Shown piece after piece: positions 42,921-51,687 of a stretch of DNA of 64,000 nucleotides. This stretch comes from Streptomyces sp. NBC_00557. GTDB lineage: Bacteria > Actinomycetota > Actinomycetes > Streptomycetales > Streptomycetaceae. The stretch's first letter is position 1; the number at the start of each line of letters is the position of its first letter. Position numbers and translations under genes: made by a program. A model generated the notes under the pieces. It worked only from the letters and a program-made list of their open reading frames with translations, searched no databases and was not told the origin of the DNA. The stretch covers positions 8,556,001 through 8,620,000 of the forward strand of contig NZ_CP107796.1 of NCBI RefSeq assembly GCF_036345995.1, given 5' to 3'.

Positions 42921-43946
42921 TCAGTTCATGGGACGGCGCACGCCAGGGCCCGAGGGACCTTGCTGGTGTGCCCCGCTCTCTTCGGAGTCCAAGGTTCGAC
43001 GGCGCTTCTCCGCGACTGCTGCAAGGATGTCCAGCTCCGCCTGGCGCCGCTGCTCGGCCATAGAGGCGGGGGAGGTGACGCGTCGCTCCACCTCATTGGC
43101 AGTGATCCCGAGCGCCAGCGCAGCGGCATGCATCCGGGCCAATTCCTCATCCGACATGGACAGCAGCCGTTGCAGACCGCTCGATGGCCTGCCCTCACCA
43201 CGCGGCACCCGCTCGGCAATCCGACCGGCCAGGCGGACAATCCTGTCCTGCACTGCCGTCAGCTCCGGCCGGCCAAGACCGTGGGCGCTCATTTCCGTGG
43301 CGCTCACGGTCATCACACGGGAGAGACCGTGGTGAAGAGCCTCATAGAAACGCGCGGGGTCAGAGTCAGGATTCCTCCGAGCAAGCCTGTCCAGCCAGTT
43401 AGTTACCCAGAAATCGACGCTGCTGGGGCCCATCGCATCCTCCATCGCAACGAGGTCGATGAAGTCGCGTGGATCACGTCTCAACTGGACCTGCTGAACA
43501 GCCCTCAGCAAGAGAGTCGGCAGCGGACTCGCAGCGAGACCACTGATGTACTGGGTAGTCGGCTTGGTGTACTCCGGCATCGCGGTCGTCGTCAGTATCA
43601 CAGGCTCCGCTAAGCCACGGCCGGAGACCTGAACTGCCCGCGAAATCGGGTGGTCAGGTCGAACCGGCGCGACGACCACCGCGTCCCAGCCCGAATGCTG
43701 CAACGCCCCGGCGATCCTCTCCACGACCCGATCCGGAACGTACTTGCCCGGGTCCTCCGGCGTTGTCAGGTTCACGTCTACAAGGTTGGCCGGCTTACCG
43801 TCCAGGCTCTGCCGTCCCCTGCGTAGCGCGCCGTGAAGGTCGAGAGCGACGCTGCCAGTCAACTGGAAGGAAATCCCCATCTCCTGTCGCGTTGCCGCCA
43901 TGGCCCGCGCCGCAATCTCCCGTGCCGGGGCGAGGTCCTGCCTCAT
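42921..43946 (-). CDS. Nucleotidyltransferase-like protein
   Basis: 341 residues from ATG 43946. The N-terminal 120 residues suggest a minimal nucleotidyltransferase fold: GISFQLTGSVALDLHGALRR then DGKPANLVDVNLTTPEDPGK, resembling the Gly-Ser ... Asp-x-Asp layout, though the second Asp is Asn (DVN). The middle (LPTLLLRAVQQVQLRRDPRD then FIDLVAME) recalls AbiEii/MenT-like proteins that pair with an antitoxin. The C-terminus is charged and helical. It starts 7 bp after the preceding gene on the same strand. A toxin or defence role is possible but unproven. Confidence 0.45.
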   Translation of the reverse strand: MRQDLAPAREIAARAMAATRQEMGISFQLTGSVALDLHGALRRGRQSLDGKPANLVDVNLTTPEDPGKYVPDRVVERIAGALQHSGWDAVVVAPVRPDHPISRAVQVSGRGLAEPVILTTTAMPEYTKPTTQYISGLAASPLPTLLLRAVQQVQLRRDPRDFIDLVAMEDAMGPSSVDFWVTNWLDRLARRNPDSDPARFYEALHHGLSRVMTVSATEMSAHGLGRPELTAVQDRIVRLAGRIAERVPRGEGRPSSGLQRLLSMSDEELARMHAAALALGITANEVERRVTSPASMAEQRRQAELDILAAVAEKRRRTLDSEESGAHQQGPSGPGVRRPMN

Positions 43947-43953
43947 CGACGCA

Positions 43954-44379
43954 TCACCGGCGAAGTGCCGGGAATCGCCGCTCCCACACGGAGACGACTG
44001 CAGGGTGAAGCACTCGTGCCAACTCCCCCCAACGATCGACGAGGTAGTCACGGTCGATGAGAGCACGCTGCTCATCCTGCGTCCCGAACGTGAGGACACG
44101 TTCATAGAGCAGCTGAAGCTTCTCGTGCTCGTCGGCCTCGATATGAGACGGAAGTCCAGCGCGCCACTTTTCCGGAACCTCGGCAGCTGCGCCGCTCCCG
44201 TTCAATTCCTCCAGGTCAGCGATAACCTGGAAAGGATGCGAAAGCAGCCAGTCGGGAACGCTCGGTAGCGACAATGCCTCAACGATGTCGTCGTCGACCG
44301 CTCCCGACGACCGCACCTCACTGATCAACGCAGCGCGCATCTCCTCCGCGCCAACCCAGTCGGGCTCGAAATCCGTCAT
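43954..44379 (-). CDS. Hypothetical partner of the nucleotidyltransferase-like gene
   Basis: 141 residues from ATG 44379 (MTDFEPDWVGAEEMRAALIS). Acidic and helical (SVPDWLLSHPFQVIADLEEL, EKLQLLYERVLTFGTQDEQR, WGELARVLHPAVVSVWERRF). There is no HTH, unlike AbiEi antitoxins. The 7-bp spacing to the next gene indicates co-expression. Function unknown. Confidence 0.6.
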   Translation of the reverse strand: MTDFEPDWVGAEEMRAALISEVRSSGAVDDDIVEALSLPSVPDWLLSHPFQVIADLEELNGSGAAAEVPEKWRAGLPSHIEADEHEKLQLLYERVLTFGTQDEQRALIDRDYLVDRWGELARVLHPAVVSVWERRFPALRR

Positions 44380-44393
44380 CGCCGTGCTCTCCT

Positions 44394-44625
44394 TCACACC
44401 TCGCTCCACCCTTCGCAGGACTCTACGCGAGCGTCGTGTGCCATCCCCACAGCCACGTTGCACCGCCCGAGACGCGGGACCCTAATCCGAAGGCAGTCCC
44501 GTATGCCGGGAAGCACTTCGACGTTGGGGCGCGGCCTCAGCTTCGCGGCCCGACTGGACACGCGGAGGACAAACCGCGTTTGAGATCGTGGGAATCGCTC
44601 GCCGTCAGCGACGACTGCCAGCCCG
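44394..44625 (-). pseudogene. Coding-like fragment upstream of the pair, 5' end lost
   Basis: The minus frame reads GLAVVADGERFPRSQTRFVL then RVSSRAAKLRPRPNVEVLPG and ends CNVAVGMAHDARVESCEGW. It is cut near 44625, where sequence shared with the HEPN/Toprim gene begins on the other strand. No family recognised. Confidence 0.35.
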
Positions 44626-44872
44626 TTCCACTTCGGGCGAGACTGCCTGCTCGGCCCGGACGGGACGGCCATCCCAGTCCGCCGGAAGAGTCACATCGAA
44701 TCCATGAACACCTACCAGGGCGAACTGGGCAACACGTCATACGTCCAGGAGCGGATCAAGGAGATGCTCCGAGAAGCAGAAACGGCCGGGCAGCAGCTCG
44801 GGAGCGAGCCGGATCCGATGCGCCGCTTGGCGCAGACACGGATCAGCCTGGCAGAACCCAAACCTGAGTAGG
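44622..44872 (+). pseudogene. 3' fragment of a HEPN/Toprim-type gene (duplicate)
   Basis: It reads FHFGRDCLLGPDGTAIPVRR, YQGELGNTSYVQERIKEML and DPMRRLAQTRISLAEPKPE, matching the last 83 or so residues of the gene ending at 53649. The match continues about 40 bp beyond the stop. No start; a recombination relic. Confidence 0.85.
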
Positions 44873-45191
44873 TGTCCCAAGCCTTGCCCGCCCTGTTGGT
44901 CAAAGGTCAGTCCAGGTGCTTCAGGAGCCAGGTGGTGATGGCGCGCAGGGTGCCGGAGGCAGCACCGCGCAGGGCGGCGCCAGCCAGGATGAGGAGCTCG
45001 CGGCGGGTCAGGTGCGTGCGGGACATGGGATCTCCACGTGGGTCGTGGCGGGCGGATGGTCAGCCGGCCGGCTTGCTGAACACGCTGGGCCCCACACAAA
45101 GATCGACTCCGGGTTGCGACGAGTCGTCAACCGGCGAAGGTATTTTCGCTGTTCACGCCACGGCGGTGTCCGGGGTGGGGACGATGGTGCG

Positions 45192-48014
45192 ATGAGTGGC
45201 GACACGGGGAACAATCGGACGGGCGCGCGGCGCCCGCGGGTGCTGTCGCGGCCGCGGGTGGGATGGCCACCTGCGCTGCGGGAGCTGAAGGACCTGCTGT
45301 ACGAGGCGTACCTCGAGGCCGGCGCCCCCAGCCTGGACACGATCGCCGCCGGCATCGCTGCCGATGATGATCTGGCGGGGGCACCGGGCCGGGACACTGT
45401 CCACCGCGTCATCAGCGATCCCGTGCTGCCGCCCCGTCAGGCCGATGCCGTGGCTGTCGCACGGGTGCTGGCCCGCACGGCTGCTTGGGACGAGGCAGAC
45501 TTGGCCGGGCGGGTGCGCACTTTGTGGGTCCGGGCCCGGCTGGCCACGGGTGCGGGTCGGCCGATCGGCGATTTCAGGGGCGACGACCGGCTTGTCCTGC
45601 ACGACCTGGAGGTCCATCCGGCTCTCGATACCGGTGGCGCCGACCGGTTCGGGGCCTTGCCCGCCTACATCCCCCGCGCGCACGATGCGCAGCTGGCGGG
45701 GGTGGTCGCTGCCGCACAGATGGGAAGCAGCGGGATCGCGGTGCTGGTCGGGGGATCGTCCACGGGCAAGACCCGCGCCCTGTGGGAAGCGGTGCGGAAT
45801 CTGCCGGACGGCTGGCGGCTGTGGCATCCCCTTAGTCCCACCCGCCCGGACGCGGTCCTGGTCGGTGTGGAGGACGTCGCCCCGCGCACGGTGGTGTGGC
45901 TGAACGAGGCCCAGTTCTACCTCACCCCCGACCCGCTCGGGGAGCAGGTCGCGGCGAACCTGCGCAGCCTCCTGCACGACCCCTCACGCGGACCGGTCCT
46001 GGTACTGGCCACCCTCTGGCCCGACCACTGGGACACCCTGACCACCCGCACCACCCCCGACCGGCACGCCCAGGCCCGTGAGCTGCTGGACGGGCGCAAG
46101 ATCAAGGTGCCAGACGCGTTCACCTCCGCCGACCTGGCCGCGCTGACCGGCGCCGGCAGCGTTGATCCCCGGCTCCTGGAGGCCGCCGAGCGCGCTCGGG
46201 ATGCCCAGGTCACCCAGTATCTGGCCGGAGTCCCCGTCCTGCTGGAGCGGTACGAGGGCGCCTCGTGTGCCGCCCGGGCATTGATCGACGTCGCCATGGA
46301 CGCCCGGCGTCTCGGCGCGGGCCCTCGCATTCCTCTGGCCTGGCTGGCCGACGCCGCCCCCGACTACCTCACCGACACCGAGTGGGACGCCACCGGCGAC
46401 GACTGGCTGGAACAGGCCCTCGCCTACGTCTCCACCCCCTGCAGGGGCATCCCCGGGATCCTCACCCCCGTCAAGCCCGACACTCGCCGCAACCAGCGCA
46501 ACCGCCGCGCCACCCCCGACCCCGGCACCGGGAACCCGCCCGGGCAGGGACGGCTGTACCTGCTGGCCGACTACCTCGACCAGCACGGCCGCCGCGCACA
46601 CGCCGGCCGGATTCCGCCAATCGACTTCTGGACCGCAGCCGCCCACCACGCTCACCCCACCGACCTGAACACCCTGGGCGACGCGGCCTGGGACCGAGGC
46701 CTGTACCGGGACGCCGCCCAACTCCACAAGAACGCCACCGCTCACCGCAACCCCCACGCCCCGGCAACTCTTGTCCGCCACTTCCGGCAACTGCATCCCA
46801 CCGACCTCCGCCCCACCGCTTGGGCCGCCGCCCACGCATCTCTCGACGACCCGTACACGGTGGCCAGGCTGCTGGATGCCTTGCGGGAGGCTGGGGCGCA
46901 GGAGCAGGTCACTGCCCTGCTGGCCCGCGACCCCGCGGCCCACGCGTCTCTCGACGACCCGTACACGGTGGCCGAGCTGCTGGATGCCTTGCGGGAGGCC
47001 GGGGCGCAGGAGCAGGTCACTGCCCTGCTGGCCCGCGACCCCGCCGCCCACGCGTCCCTCGACGAGCCGAGCAAGGTGAGCATGCTGCTGGACGCCTTGC
47101 GGGAGGCTGGGGCGCAGGAGCAGCTCACCGCCCTGGCCGTACGGGCCGCCAGCCACACCGCTCTCGACGACCCGTACACGGTGGCCGAGCTGCTGGACAC
47201 CCTGCGGTGGCCCGAGGGGCAGGAGCAGCTCACCGCCCTGCTGGCCCGCGACCCCGCCGCCCACGTGTCCCTCGACGACCCGGGCTCGCTGGCCGTGCTG
47301 CTGGACCGCCTGCAGTGGGCTGGGGCGCAGGAGCAGCTCACCGCCCTGGCCGTACGGGCCGCCGCCCACGCCCCTCTCGACGACCCGTACACGGTGGCCG
47401 TGCTGCTGGACGGCCTGCAGTGGGCTGGGGCGCGCGAGCAGCTCACCGCCCTGCTCGCCGGCGACCCCGCCGCCCACGTGTCCCTCGACGACCCGGGCTC
47501 GGTGGCCGTGCTGCTGGAGAGCCTGGGGGCAGCCGAGGCGCGCGAGCAACTCATGGCCCTGGCCGTACGGGCCGCCGCCCACGCCCCTCTCGATGACCCG
47601 GGCGCGGTCGCCGATTTGCTGGACGTCCTGCGGGGGGTTGGGGCGCGTGAGCAGGCCACCGCCCTGCTGGCCCGCGACCCCGCCGCCCACGCGTCTCTCG
47701 ACGACCCGCGCACGGTGGCCAAGCTGCTGCACAGCCTGCGAGAGGCTGGGGCGCGCGAGCAGCTCACCGCCCTGCTGGCCCGCGACCCCGCCGCCCACAC
47801 CACTCTCGACAACCCGCGCACGGTGCCCTGGCTGCTCGACAGCCTGCGGGAGGCCGAGGCCCAGGAGCAGGTCACCGCCCTGGCCGCACAACTCCCAGCC
47901 GTGGGGCGTTTCGACCGATTCCTCGAGTTCGGCGACAACCGTAAGCGGTTCCGGCTCGGACGCGAGCCCAACGGGAAGGCCGCCCCATCCTGGACATGGA
48001 ACGACCTGGAATGA
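45192..48014 (+). CDS. STAND-like ATPase with ten C-terminal tandem repeats
   Basis: 940 residues from ATG 45192. Residues 30-120 form a helical, HTH-like domain (PSLDTIAAGIAADDDLAGAP, DTVHRVISDPVLPPRQADAV). The P-loop GGSSTGKTRALWEA is at 187-200 and a Walker B-like strand TVVWLNEAQF at 233-242. Residues 250-545 fit the helical arms of a STAND ATPase. Residues 546-901 are ten repeats of 35-36 residues (AAHASLDDPYTVAELLDALR then EAGAQEQVTALLARDP), with units ending in ARDP and in AVRA partly alternating. Such repeats act as sensors or scaffolds in NLR-like proteins. A truncated relative is at 16336-16854. No effector domain is recognised, so any defence role is inference. Confidence 0.8.
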   Translation: MSGDTGNNRTGARRPRVLSRPRVGWPPALRELKDLLYEAYLEAGAPSLDTIAAGIAADDDLAGAPGRDTVHRVISDPVLPPRQADAVAVARVLARTAAWDEADLAGRVRTLWVRARLATGAGRPIGDFRGDDRLVLHDLEVHPALDTGGADRFGALPAYIPRAHDAQLAGVVAAAQMGSSGIAVLVGGSSTGKTRALWEAVRNLPDGWRLWHPLSPTRPDAVLVGVEDVAPRTVVWLNEAQFYLTPDPLGEQVAANLRSLLHDPSRGPVLVLATLWPDHWDTLTTRTTPDRHAQARELLDGRKIKVPDAFTSADLAALTGAGSVDPRLLEAAERARDAQVTQYLAGVPVLLERYEGASCAARALIDVAMDARRLGAGPRIPLAWLADAAPDYLTDTEWDATGDDWLEQALAYVSTPCRGIPGILTPVKPDTRRNQRNRRATPDPGTGNPPGQGRLYLLADYLDQHGRRAHAGRIPPIDFWTAAAHHAHPTDLNTLGDAAWDRGLYRDAAQLHKNATAHRNPHAPATLVRHFRQLHPTDLRPTAWAAAHASLDDPYTVARLLDALREAGAQEQVTALLARDPAAHASLDDPYTVAELLDALREAGAQEQVTALLARDPAAHASLDEPSKVSMLLDALREAGAQEQLTALAVRAASHTALDDPYTVAELLDTLRWPEGQEQLTALLARDPAAHVSLDDPGSLAVLLDRLQWAGAQEQLTALAVRAAAHAPLDDPYTVAVLLDGLQWAGAREQLTALLAGDPAAHVSLDDPGSVAVLLESLGAAEAREQLMALAVRAAAHAPLDDPGAVADLLDVLRGVGAREQATALLARDPAAHASLDDPRTVAKLLHSLREAGAREQLTALLARDPAAHTTLDNPRTVPWLLDSLREAEAQEQVTALAAQLPAVGRFDRFLEFGDNRKRFRLGREPNGKAAPSWTWNDLE
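46829..47895 (+). repeat. Ten in-frame tandem repeats of 105-108 bp
   Basis: Units share GCCGCCCACGCGTCTCTCGA, CGACCCGTACACGGTGGCC and GCGCAGGAGCAG stretches with few changes, many identical between neighbours. The high DNA identity and unit length divisible by three indicate recent expansion and possible copy-number variation. Confidence 0.85.
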
Positions 48015-48084
48015 CCGACAAGGAGTCCCAGACGCCACCAACACGCCTCAACGCGCGGCCCACCCTGCTACGCCGAGGCACGTG

Positions 48085-48430
48085 ACGAGCGGGCAGCAGG
48101 GCGGGAGCGACTGGGAACCGATGCGCCGCTTGGCGCAGACACTGATCAGCCTGGCGGAACCCAAACACGAGTAGGTGTCCCAGGCCTTGCCTGCCTTGTT
48201 GGTCAATGGTCAGTCTGAAACCCCGGGCACAATCTTGGGTGTGTCAGCGATCTGGTGAACGCCGCGCGGCGCGAGCCGGTGATGGCCGCGGCATATGTCC
48301 GGACGCAAGCCATCGTCAGGGCCGACATCAAGAAGGATCTATCGATGCGGGAGATCATCCGGCACGCGACCGAGCTGGAAAGACAGGAGGGTCCCGCATC
48401 CAGCCCGCCGGCAAGTCCACGACCGCTCTA
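48085..48430 (+). repeat. Second partial copy of the HEPN/Toprim 3' region
   Basis: From GAGCGGGCAGCAG to the end of the small ORF body, this matches 53563-53875 with scattered changes: the last 25 codons of the Toprim gene (MRRLAQTLISLAEPK), the spacer and the following small ORF. Confidence 0.85.
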
Positions 48431-48476
48431 CACCTCCACAGTCTGGCCAACCTGCGCGAGCAGTACCGCCTGGTGA
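48282..48476 (+). CDS. Small conserved ORF, paralogue of 53757-53906
   Basis: 64 residues from ATG 48282: MAAAYVRTQAIVRADIKKDL then SMREIIRHATELERQEGPAS. The first 42 residues match the paralogue (AAAY-RT-AIV, IKK-LSMREIIR), after which the C-termini differ. Conservation of the reading frame suggests real coding. A short helical protein; function unknown. Confidence 0.5.
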   Translation: MAAAYVRTQAIVRADIKKDLSMREIIRHATELERQEGPASSPPASPRPLYTSTVWPTCASSTAW

Positions 48477-48676
48477 GCTGATCTGCACGGCCCCCGATCC
48501 GGGTTCCAGCCTGGTGCCGGCAGACTGTCATCCCACCCCGTCGCCTGATGGAAGAGCGATGCCCGAGCAGCTCCAAGACCTTGAGCAACCGGAAGCGATG
48601 GGCGCCCTGGTAGGCCCCTGATCACGGTGATGGAGGCCCTGACGGGCGCTCGAACATCCTGCCCTTCCGGCTCCGA

Positions 48677-49042
48677 GTGACCCGCGGCGGCTGGAACACC
48701 GCAGTGAGCCGCCTCGCCACCAACGCCAACCCCTGGACGTGGCGGCCTGGTGTCGAGCGCAAGCCTATTCTGCCCGAGCCCGTGCTCAAGCCGGGCGTCA
48801 TCGACGGCATCCTTCACCTCGGCGCCGGCATCACCGCCGAAACCAGCATCACCCGCTCCCATCACGCCGACGCCGCCTACGCCGGCCTCGTCCTGATCCC
48901 CGCCGACCGTGACTCCTGCCCGGCCGCCTGGTCGCTCGCCACAACCGTCCTCGGCAGCCTCGTCACCAACGACATGAACTACTGCTCCCCAATGCTGCCC
49001 GCCCCCGACCCGGCCACGCTCACTACGCCCGCCACCGAGTAG
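48677..49042 (+). CDS. Hypothetical protein, probably 5'-truncated
   Basis: 121 residues from GTG 48677. The same frame reads back to NILPFRLR before a stop at 48623, so the true N-terminus seems lost. Body: GGWNTAVSRLATNANPWTWR, PVLKPGVIDGILHLGAGITA, HHADAAYAGLVLIPADRDSC. No family recognised. The stretch 48477-48625 holds no gene. Confidence 0.45.
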   Translation: MTRGGWNTAVSRLATNANPWTWRPGVERKPILPEPVLKPGVIDGILHLGAGITAETSITRSHHADAAYAGLVLIPADRDSCPAAWSLATTVLGSLVTNDMNYCSPMLPAPDPATLTTPATE

Positions 49043-49277
49043 AGACAGCACTGGTCCCAGACCACTCACTCCTCCCATCACCCACCCCACCCACTGACCC
49101 CTCTACTAGGCCCCCGGCGCTCGCCAGGGGGGCCGCCGTCATGCCTGTCCGCAACCTCCGTACTCGCCCCACGTACGTTGTCCGGAGCGGGTTGCGGTCC
49201 TTGCAGGGACTTTGGTGACAGTCCTTGTCGGCCGGGAACACCCGGCAGCCCACGCCCCGACCCGCCTTGGAGAGCCT

Positions 49278-49697
49278 GTGCTGTTTGCTGAGCTTTCTCA
49301 CCCGTACGACGACCCGGAGGACCCGCCCGCATGGGCGTGGCGATACGGCCATTTTGAACTGTTGTTCACCCGCAGCATCAAGGCACTGACCCTGTCCCGG
49401 GGGCCGAAGTATTCGACTCGAGGCCCCCGCTACTGCTGCCGCATCTGCCAAGGGAGCGGCTACCTGCCCACCCGGCCGGACGCCCTACGCGAGCGGGGCG
49501 CAGATCCGCGGCGGCGGTGTCCCACGTGCCCTGCCCGTCGCGTCTTGATCGATCACATGCCGATCTGGCCGGTCCGTGCGCTGAACCGTCTCGACAGTTG
49601 GCGTTTCAGGCTCACGCGCCGCAGGGCCGTTCGGGCAACCGATCCCTGGAACGACAGCAATCCCACCGCCGACTACGCCGACGAACCGCCGTTCTAA
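49278..49697 (+). CDS. Hypothetical protein with DnaJ-like Cys motif
   Basis: 139 residues from GTG 49278, with TTGGAGAG 4 bases upstream. It has AWAWRYGHFELLFTRSIKAL, then RYCCRICQGSGYLP and 25 residues later RRCPTCPARR, a Cys-x2-Cys-x-Gly-x-Gly zinc-binding pattern. Basic C-terminal region (RRAVRATDPWNDSNP). Likely a small nucleic-acid or protein-binding factor. A strong terminator follows. Confidence 0.6.
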   Translation: MLFAELSHPYDDPEDPPAWAWRYGHFELLFTRSIKALTLSRGPKYSTRGPRYCCRICQGSGYLPTRPDALRERGADPRRRCPTCPARRVLIDHMPIWPVRALNRLDSWRFRLTRRRAVRATDPWNDSNPTADYADEPPF

Positions 49698-49788
49698 CCG
49701 ACGGAAGGGCATCGCACCGCACACAGCCAGGCAGTGGCCCGCACTCATCGGCGGCGGACGGTCGGATATCGCCCACGACTGACTGAAA

Positions 49789-49831
49789 TGCTGATGGCCC
49801 GCCCCTCACCCACGGGGCTGGGCCATCAGCA
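49789..49831 (+). terminator. Strong terminator after the Cys-motif gene
   Basis: TGCTGATGGCCC pairs perfectly with GGGCCATCAGCA, and GCCCC with GGGGC inside it. Confidence 0.85.
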
Positions 49832-49955
49832 TGTCCATCGCACTCCACGCGGCCCGGCGCATCCCGCACTCCAGGCCGAGTTGCAGGCATAGCCCTCCTC
49901 ACCTCCACGGTGACCCCCCTGCCGCCCTTCCGCCTCGAACAAGGAGCGCCCTATC

Positions 49956-50474
49956 GTGCTGAGCCTGCCTCAGAGCGCATGGAACCTCATCAACGCCGTG
50001 CCCTTCGCCGAACACCCAGAAGGCCTGGTCGGCGACGGCCATGCCCTCATCCGGCTATGGGAGGTCGACCACTGCGCCGGCGACCTCAGTCTGACCCTGG
50101 ACGACACCAGCACCCCCCAGGCCACCGTCCACTTCAGCTCCACCAAGCTCTACACGGTACTCGCCGCCGCGGCGATGGCCTGGCCCCGAACCGTACGGCC
50201 CCTGCCCGAACCGGCCGCCGACACACTGCCGCGCCCGACCGCCCAATGGCTGCCGGAAATCCTGCCGCTCGCCACGCACAACCCGCGCGAAAACACCGCC
50301 CTCTACCAGCGGCCCCTCTTGCGGTACCGATTCGAACCCGCCCCCGACACGACCTTGACCATCGAGTTCAGCCCAGACGCCACCGGGATCGCCCACACCG
50401 TCATGGGCCGGATGCGCAGCCGTGACTACCAGGCCACCACCCGGTTCATGCAGGGCTTGCACGACCATCCGTGA
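49956..50474 (+). CDS. Hypothetical protein
   Basis: 172 residues from GTG 49956 with AAGGAG 9 bases upstream. Alternating strands and helices: LSLPQSAWNLINAVPFAEHP, DGHALIRLWEVDHCAGDLSL, FSSTKLYTVLAAAAMAWPRT, then RFEPAPDTTLTIEFSPDATG. Cytoplasmic. No family recognised. Confidence 0.65.
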   Translation: MLSLPQSAWNLINAVPFAEHPEGLVGDGHALIRLWEVDHCAGDLSLTLDDTSTPQATVHFSSTKLYTVLAAAAMAWPRTVRPLPEPAADTLPRPTAQWLPEILPLATHNPRENTALYQRPLLRYRFEPAPDTTLTIEFSPDATGIAHTVMGRMRSRDYQATTRFMQGLHDHP

Positions 50475-50810
50475 CCCTGCCCGCCGACGCCCCTGACCCG
50501 AACCTCGCCACGCTCGGCCCACGGCTCGCCCTCTGCCTCTGGGGCGGGCCGTCGGCGCGCCACCTCCTCCGCACCCCACGCGGGCGGCCGTCAATGGCTT
50601 CCCCGGCCGCTCTGGGCCGTCCCCCCGTCCGTCGCGACCAGAAACCCGCGTCAAGCCGCTCGTGGAAGCGTCCACCAACGTTCGCAGGATCAACGTCATG
50701 CCACGCGGAACTGCAGCCGGCTCCATCCCTGGCCCACCGCGGAGGTGAACCATGCGGCAGCCTTGGCTTCACCACCGTGACTCGGCGACGACACTGAAAC
50801 GGAGAGGTTC
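50475..50810. other. No gene seen
   Basis: GC-rich spacer. The one long plus frame is low-complexity and Arg/Pro-rich, so not accepted as a gene. Confidence 0.4.
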
Positions 50811-51132
50811 GTGGGAAGTAGCTGGCGGCTGCTGACTGACCGGCAGATCTTGTGGGGCAAGAACGAGATCCCGTCCCGGCTGATGACCATCTTCCAAGAG
50901 GAAGACAAGTACATGCGAGCCGACTGGGCCCGCACCGTCGACGAGCTCAACAGCGTCCCGGCAGGCCAGGAGATCCCGCCGGAGCTTGAGGCCGCGCAGT
51001 GGGACGACGATGACGTCGACACATCCGAGCGCTTCGGTTACCGCACCACGGTCGGGACCGCCCTCACTCGTCTGAGACCGTGTTTGAGATCTCGGTGGGA
51101 ACGGCGCGGGCATGCCGAAAACCGGTTGACCT

Positions 51133-51687
51133 ATGGCGAATGATGAGATCGTGATCTCCAAGGAACGCGCCGTTGAGCTCATCGAGTCCTTCCTGGCCAG
51201 AGAGCTGCCGACGCGGCCGTGGTGGGGGGCTGCCCCCACGCCGGACGTCTACCACGTGCAGGAACGCGCGGTTGGCTGGCTCGTCTTCTGGCGCTCAGCG
51301 GAGCAGGCCCGGGCCCGTGACATGCGCGGCAGCTTCGTCGGCGGCCACTACCTGGTGGACCGGCACGATGGGAGCATCCACTACGTGCCCGCCGTCTGGT
51401 GGGAGGACGAGGGATGGGAGGAGCAGTACCTCCTGCAGACCAAGGGCATCAGACCGCCTGATCCACTGGCCTCCACTGTTCGCGCGCTCGTCCACTCCGC
51501 AGGCGTCGTGGCTGCGATGAGCTACCTGCGCAAGCAGGCCCCGCGACTGAACCTGCAGGAAGCAAAGGTTTACGTCACGACCGTTCAGGACGGCGCCGAA
51601 CCACCGGAAGAGCTGGCAAGCCTTACCTGGAAGGAGCCGAAGTGGCCGCCTCTGCCGATCGAAACGCTGGCTGGTCCGGTCCAGTAG
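51133..51687 (+). CDS. Imm35/YrhB-like protein carried inside the IS5 element
   Basis: 184 residues from ATG 51133. The first 95 residues follow the Imm35 (YrhB) pattern: VISKERAVELIESFLARELP, VYHVQERAVGWLVFWRSAEQ, then GGHYLVDRHDGSIHYVPAVW. Residues 110-150 (ALVHSAGVVAAMSYLRKQAP then RLNLQEAKVYV) resemble a ribosomal L7/L12-like C-terminal fold. Imm35 proteins are immunity proteins of polymorphic toxins. No cognate toxin lies beside it. Its 3' end overlaps the transposase gene tail-to-tail by 65 bp. Confidence 0.7.
   Translation: MANDEIVISKERAVELIESFLARELPTRPWWGAAPTPDVYHVQERAVGWLVFWRSAEQARARDMRGSFVGGHYLVDRHDGSIHYVPAVWWEDEGWEEQYLLQTKGIRPPDPLASTVRALVHSAGVVAAMSYLRKQAPRLNLQEAKVYVTTVQDGAEPPEELASLTWKEPKWPPLPIETLAGPVQ

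Noticed and set aside
46829..47895. Possible CRISPR-like array
   Set aside because: The repeats are contiguous, 105-108 bp, and in frame with a protein; there are no unique spacers.
45984..48044. A 686-codon open frame antisense to the repeat ATPase
   Set aside because: It is a product of the high-GC repeats. The sense frame has a P-loop and clear repeats; the antisense frame is Gly/Arg/Gln-rich without a domain.
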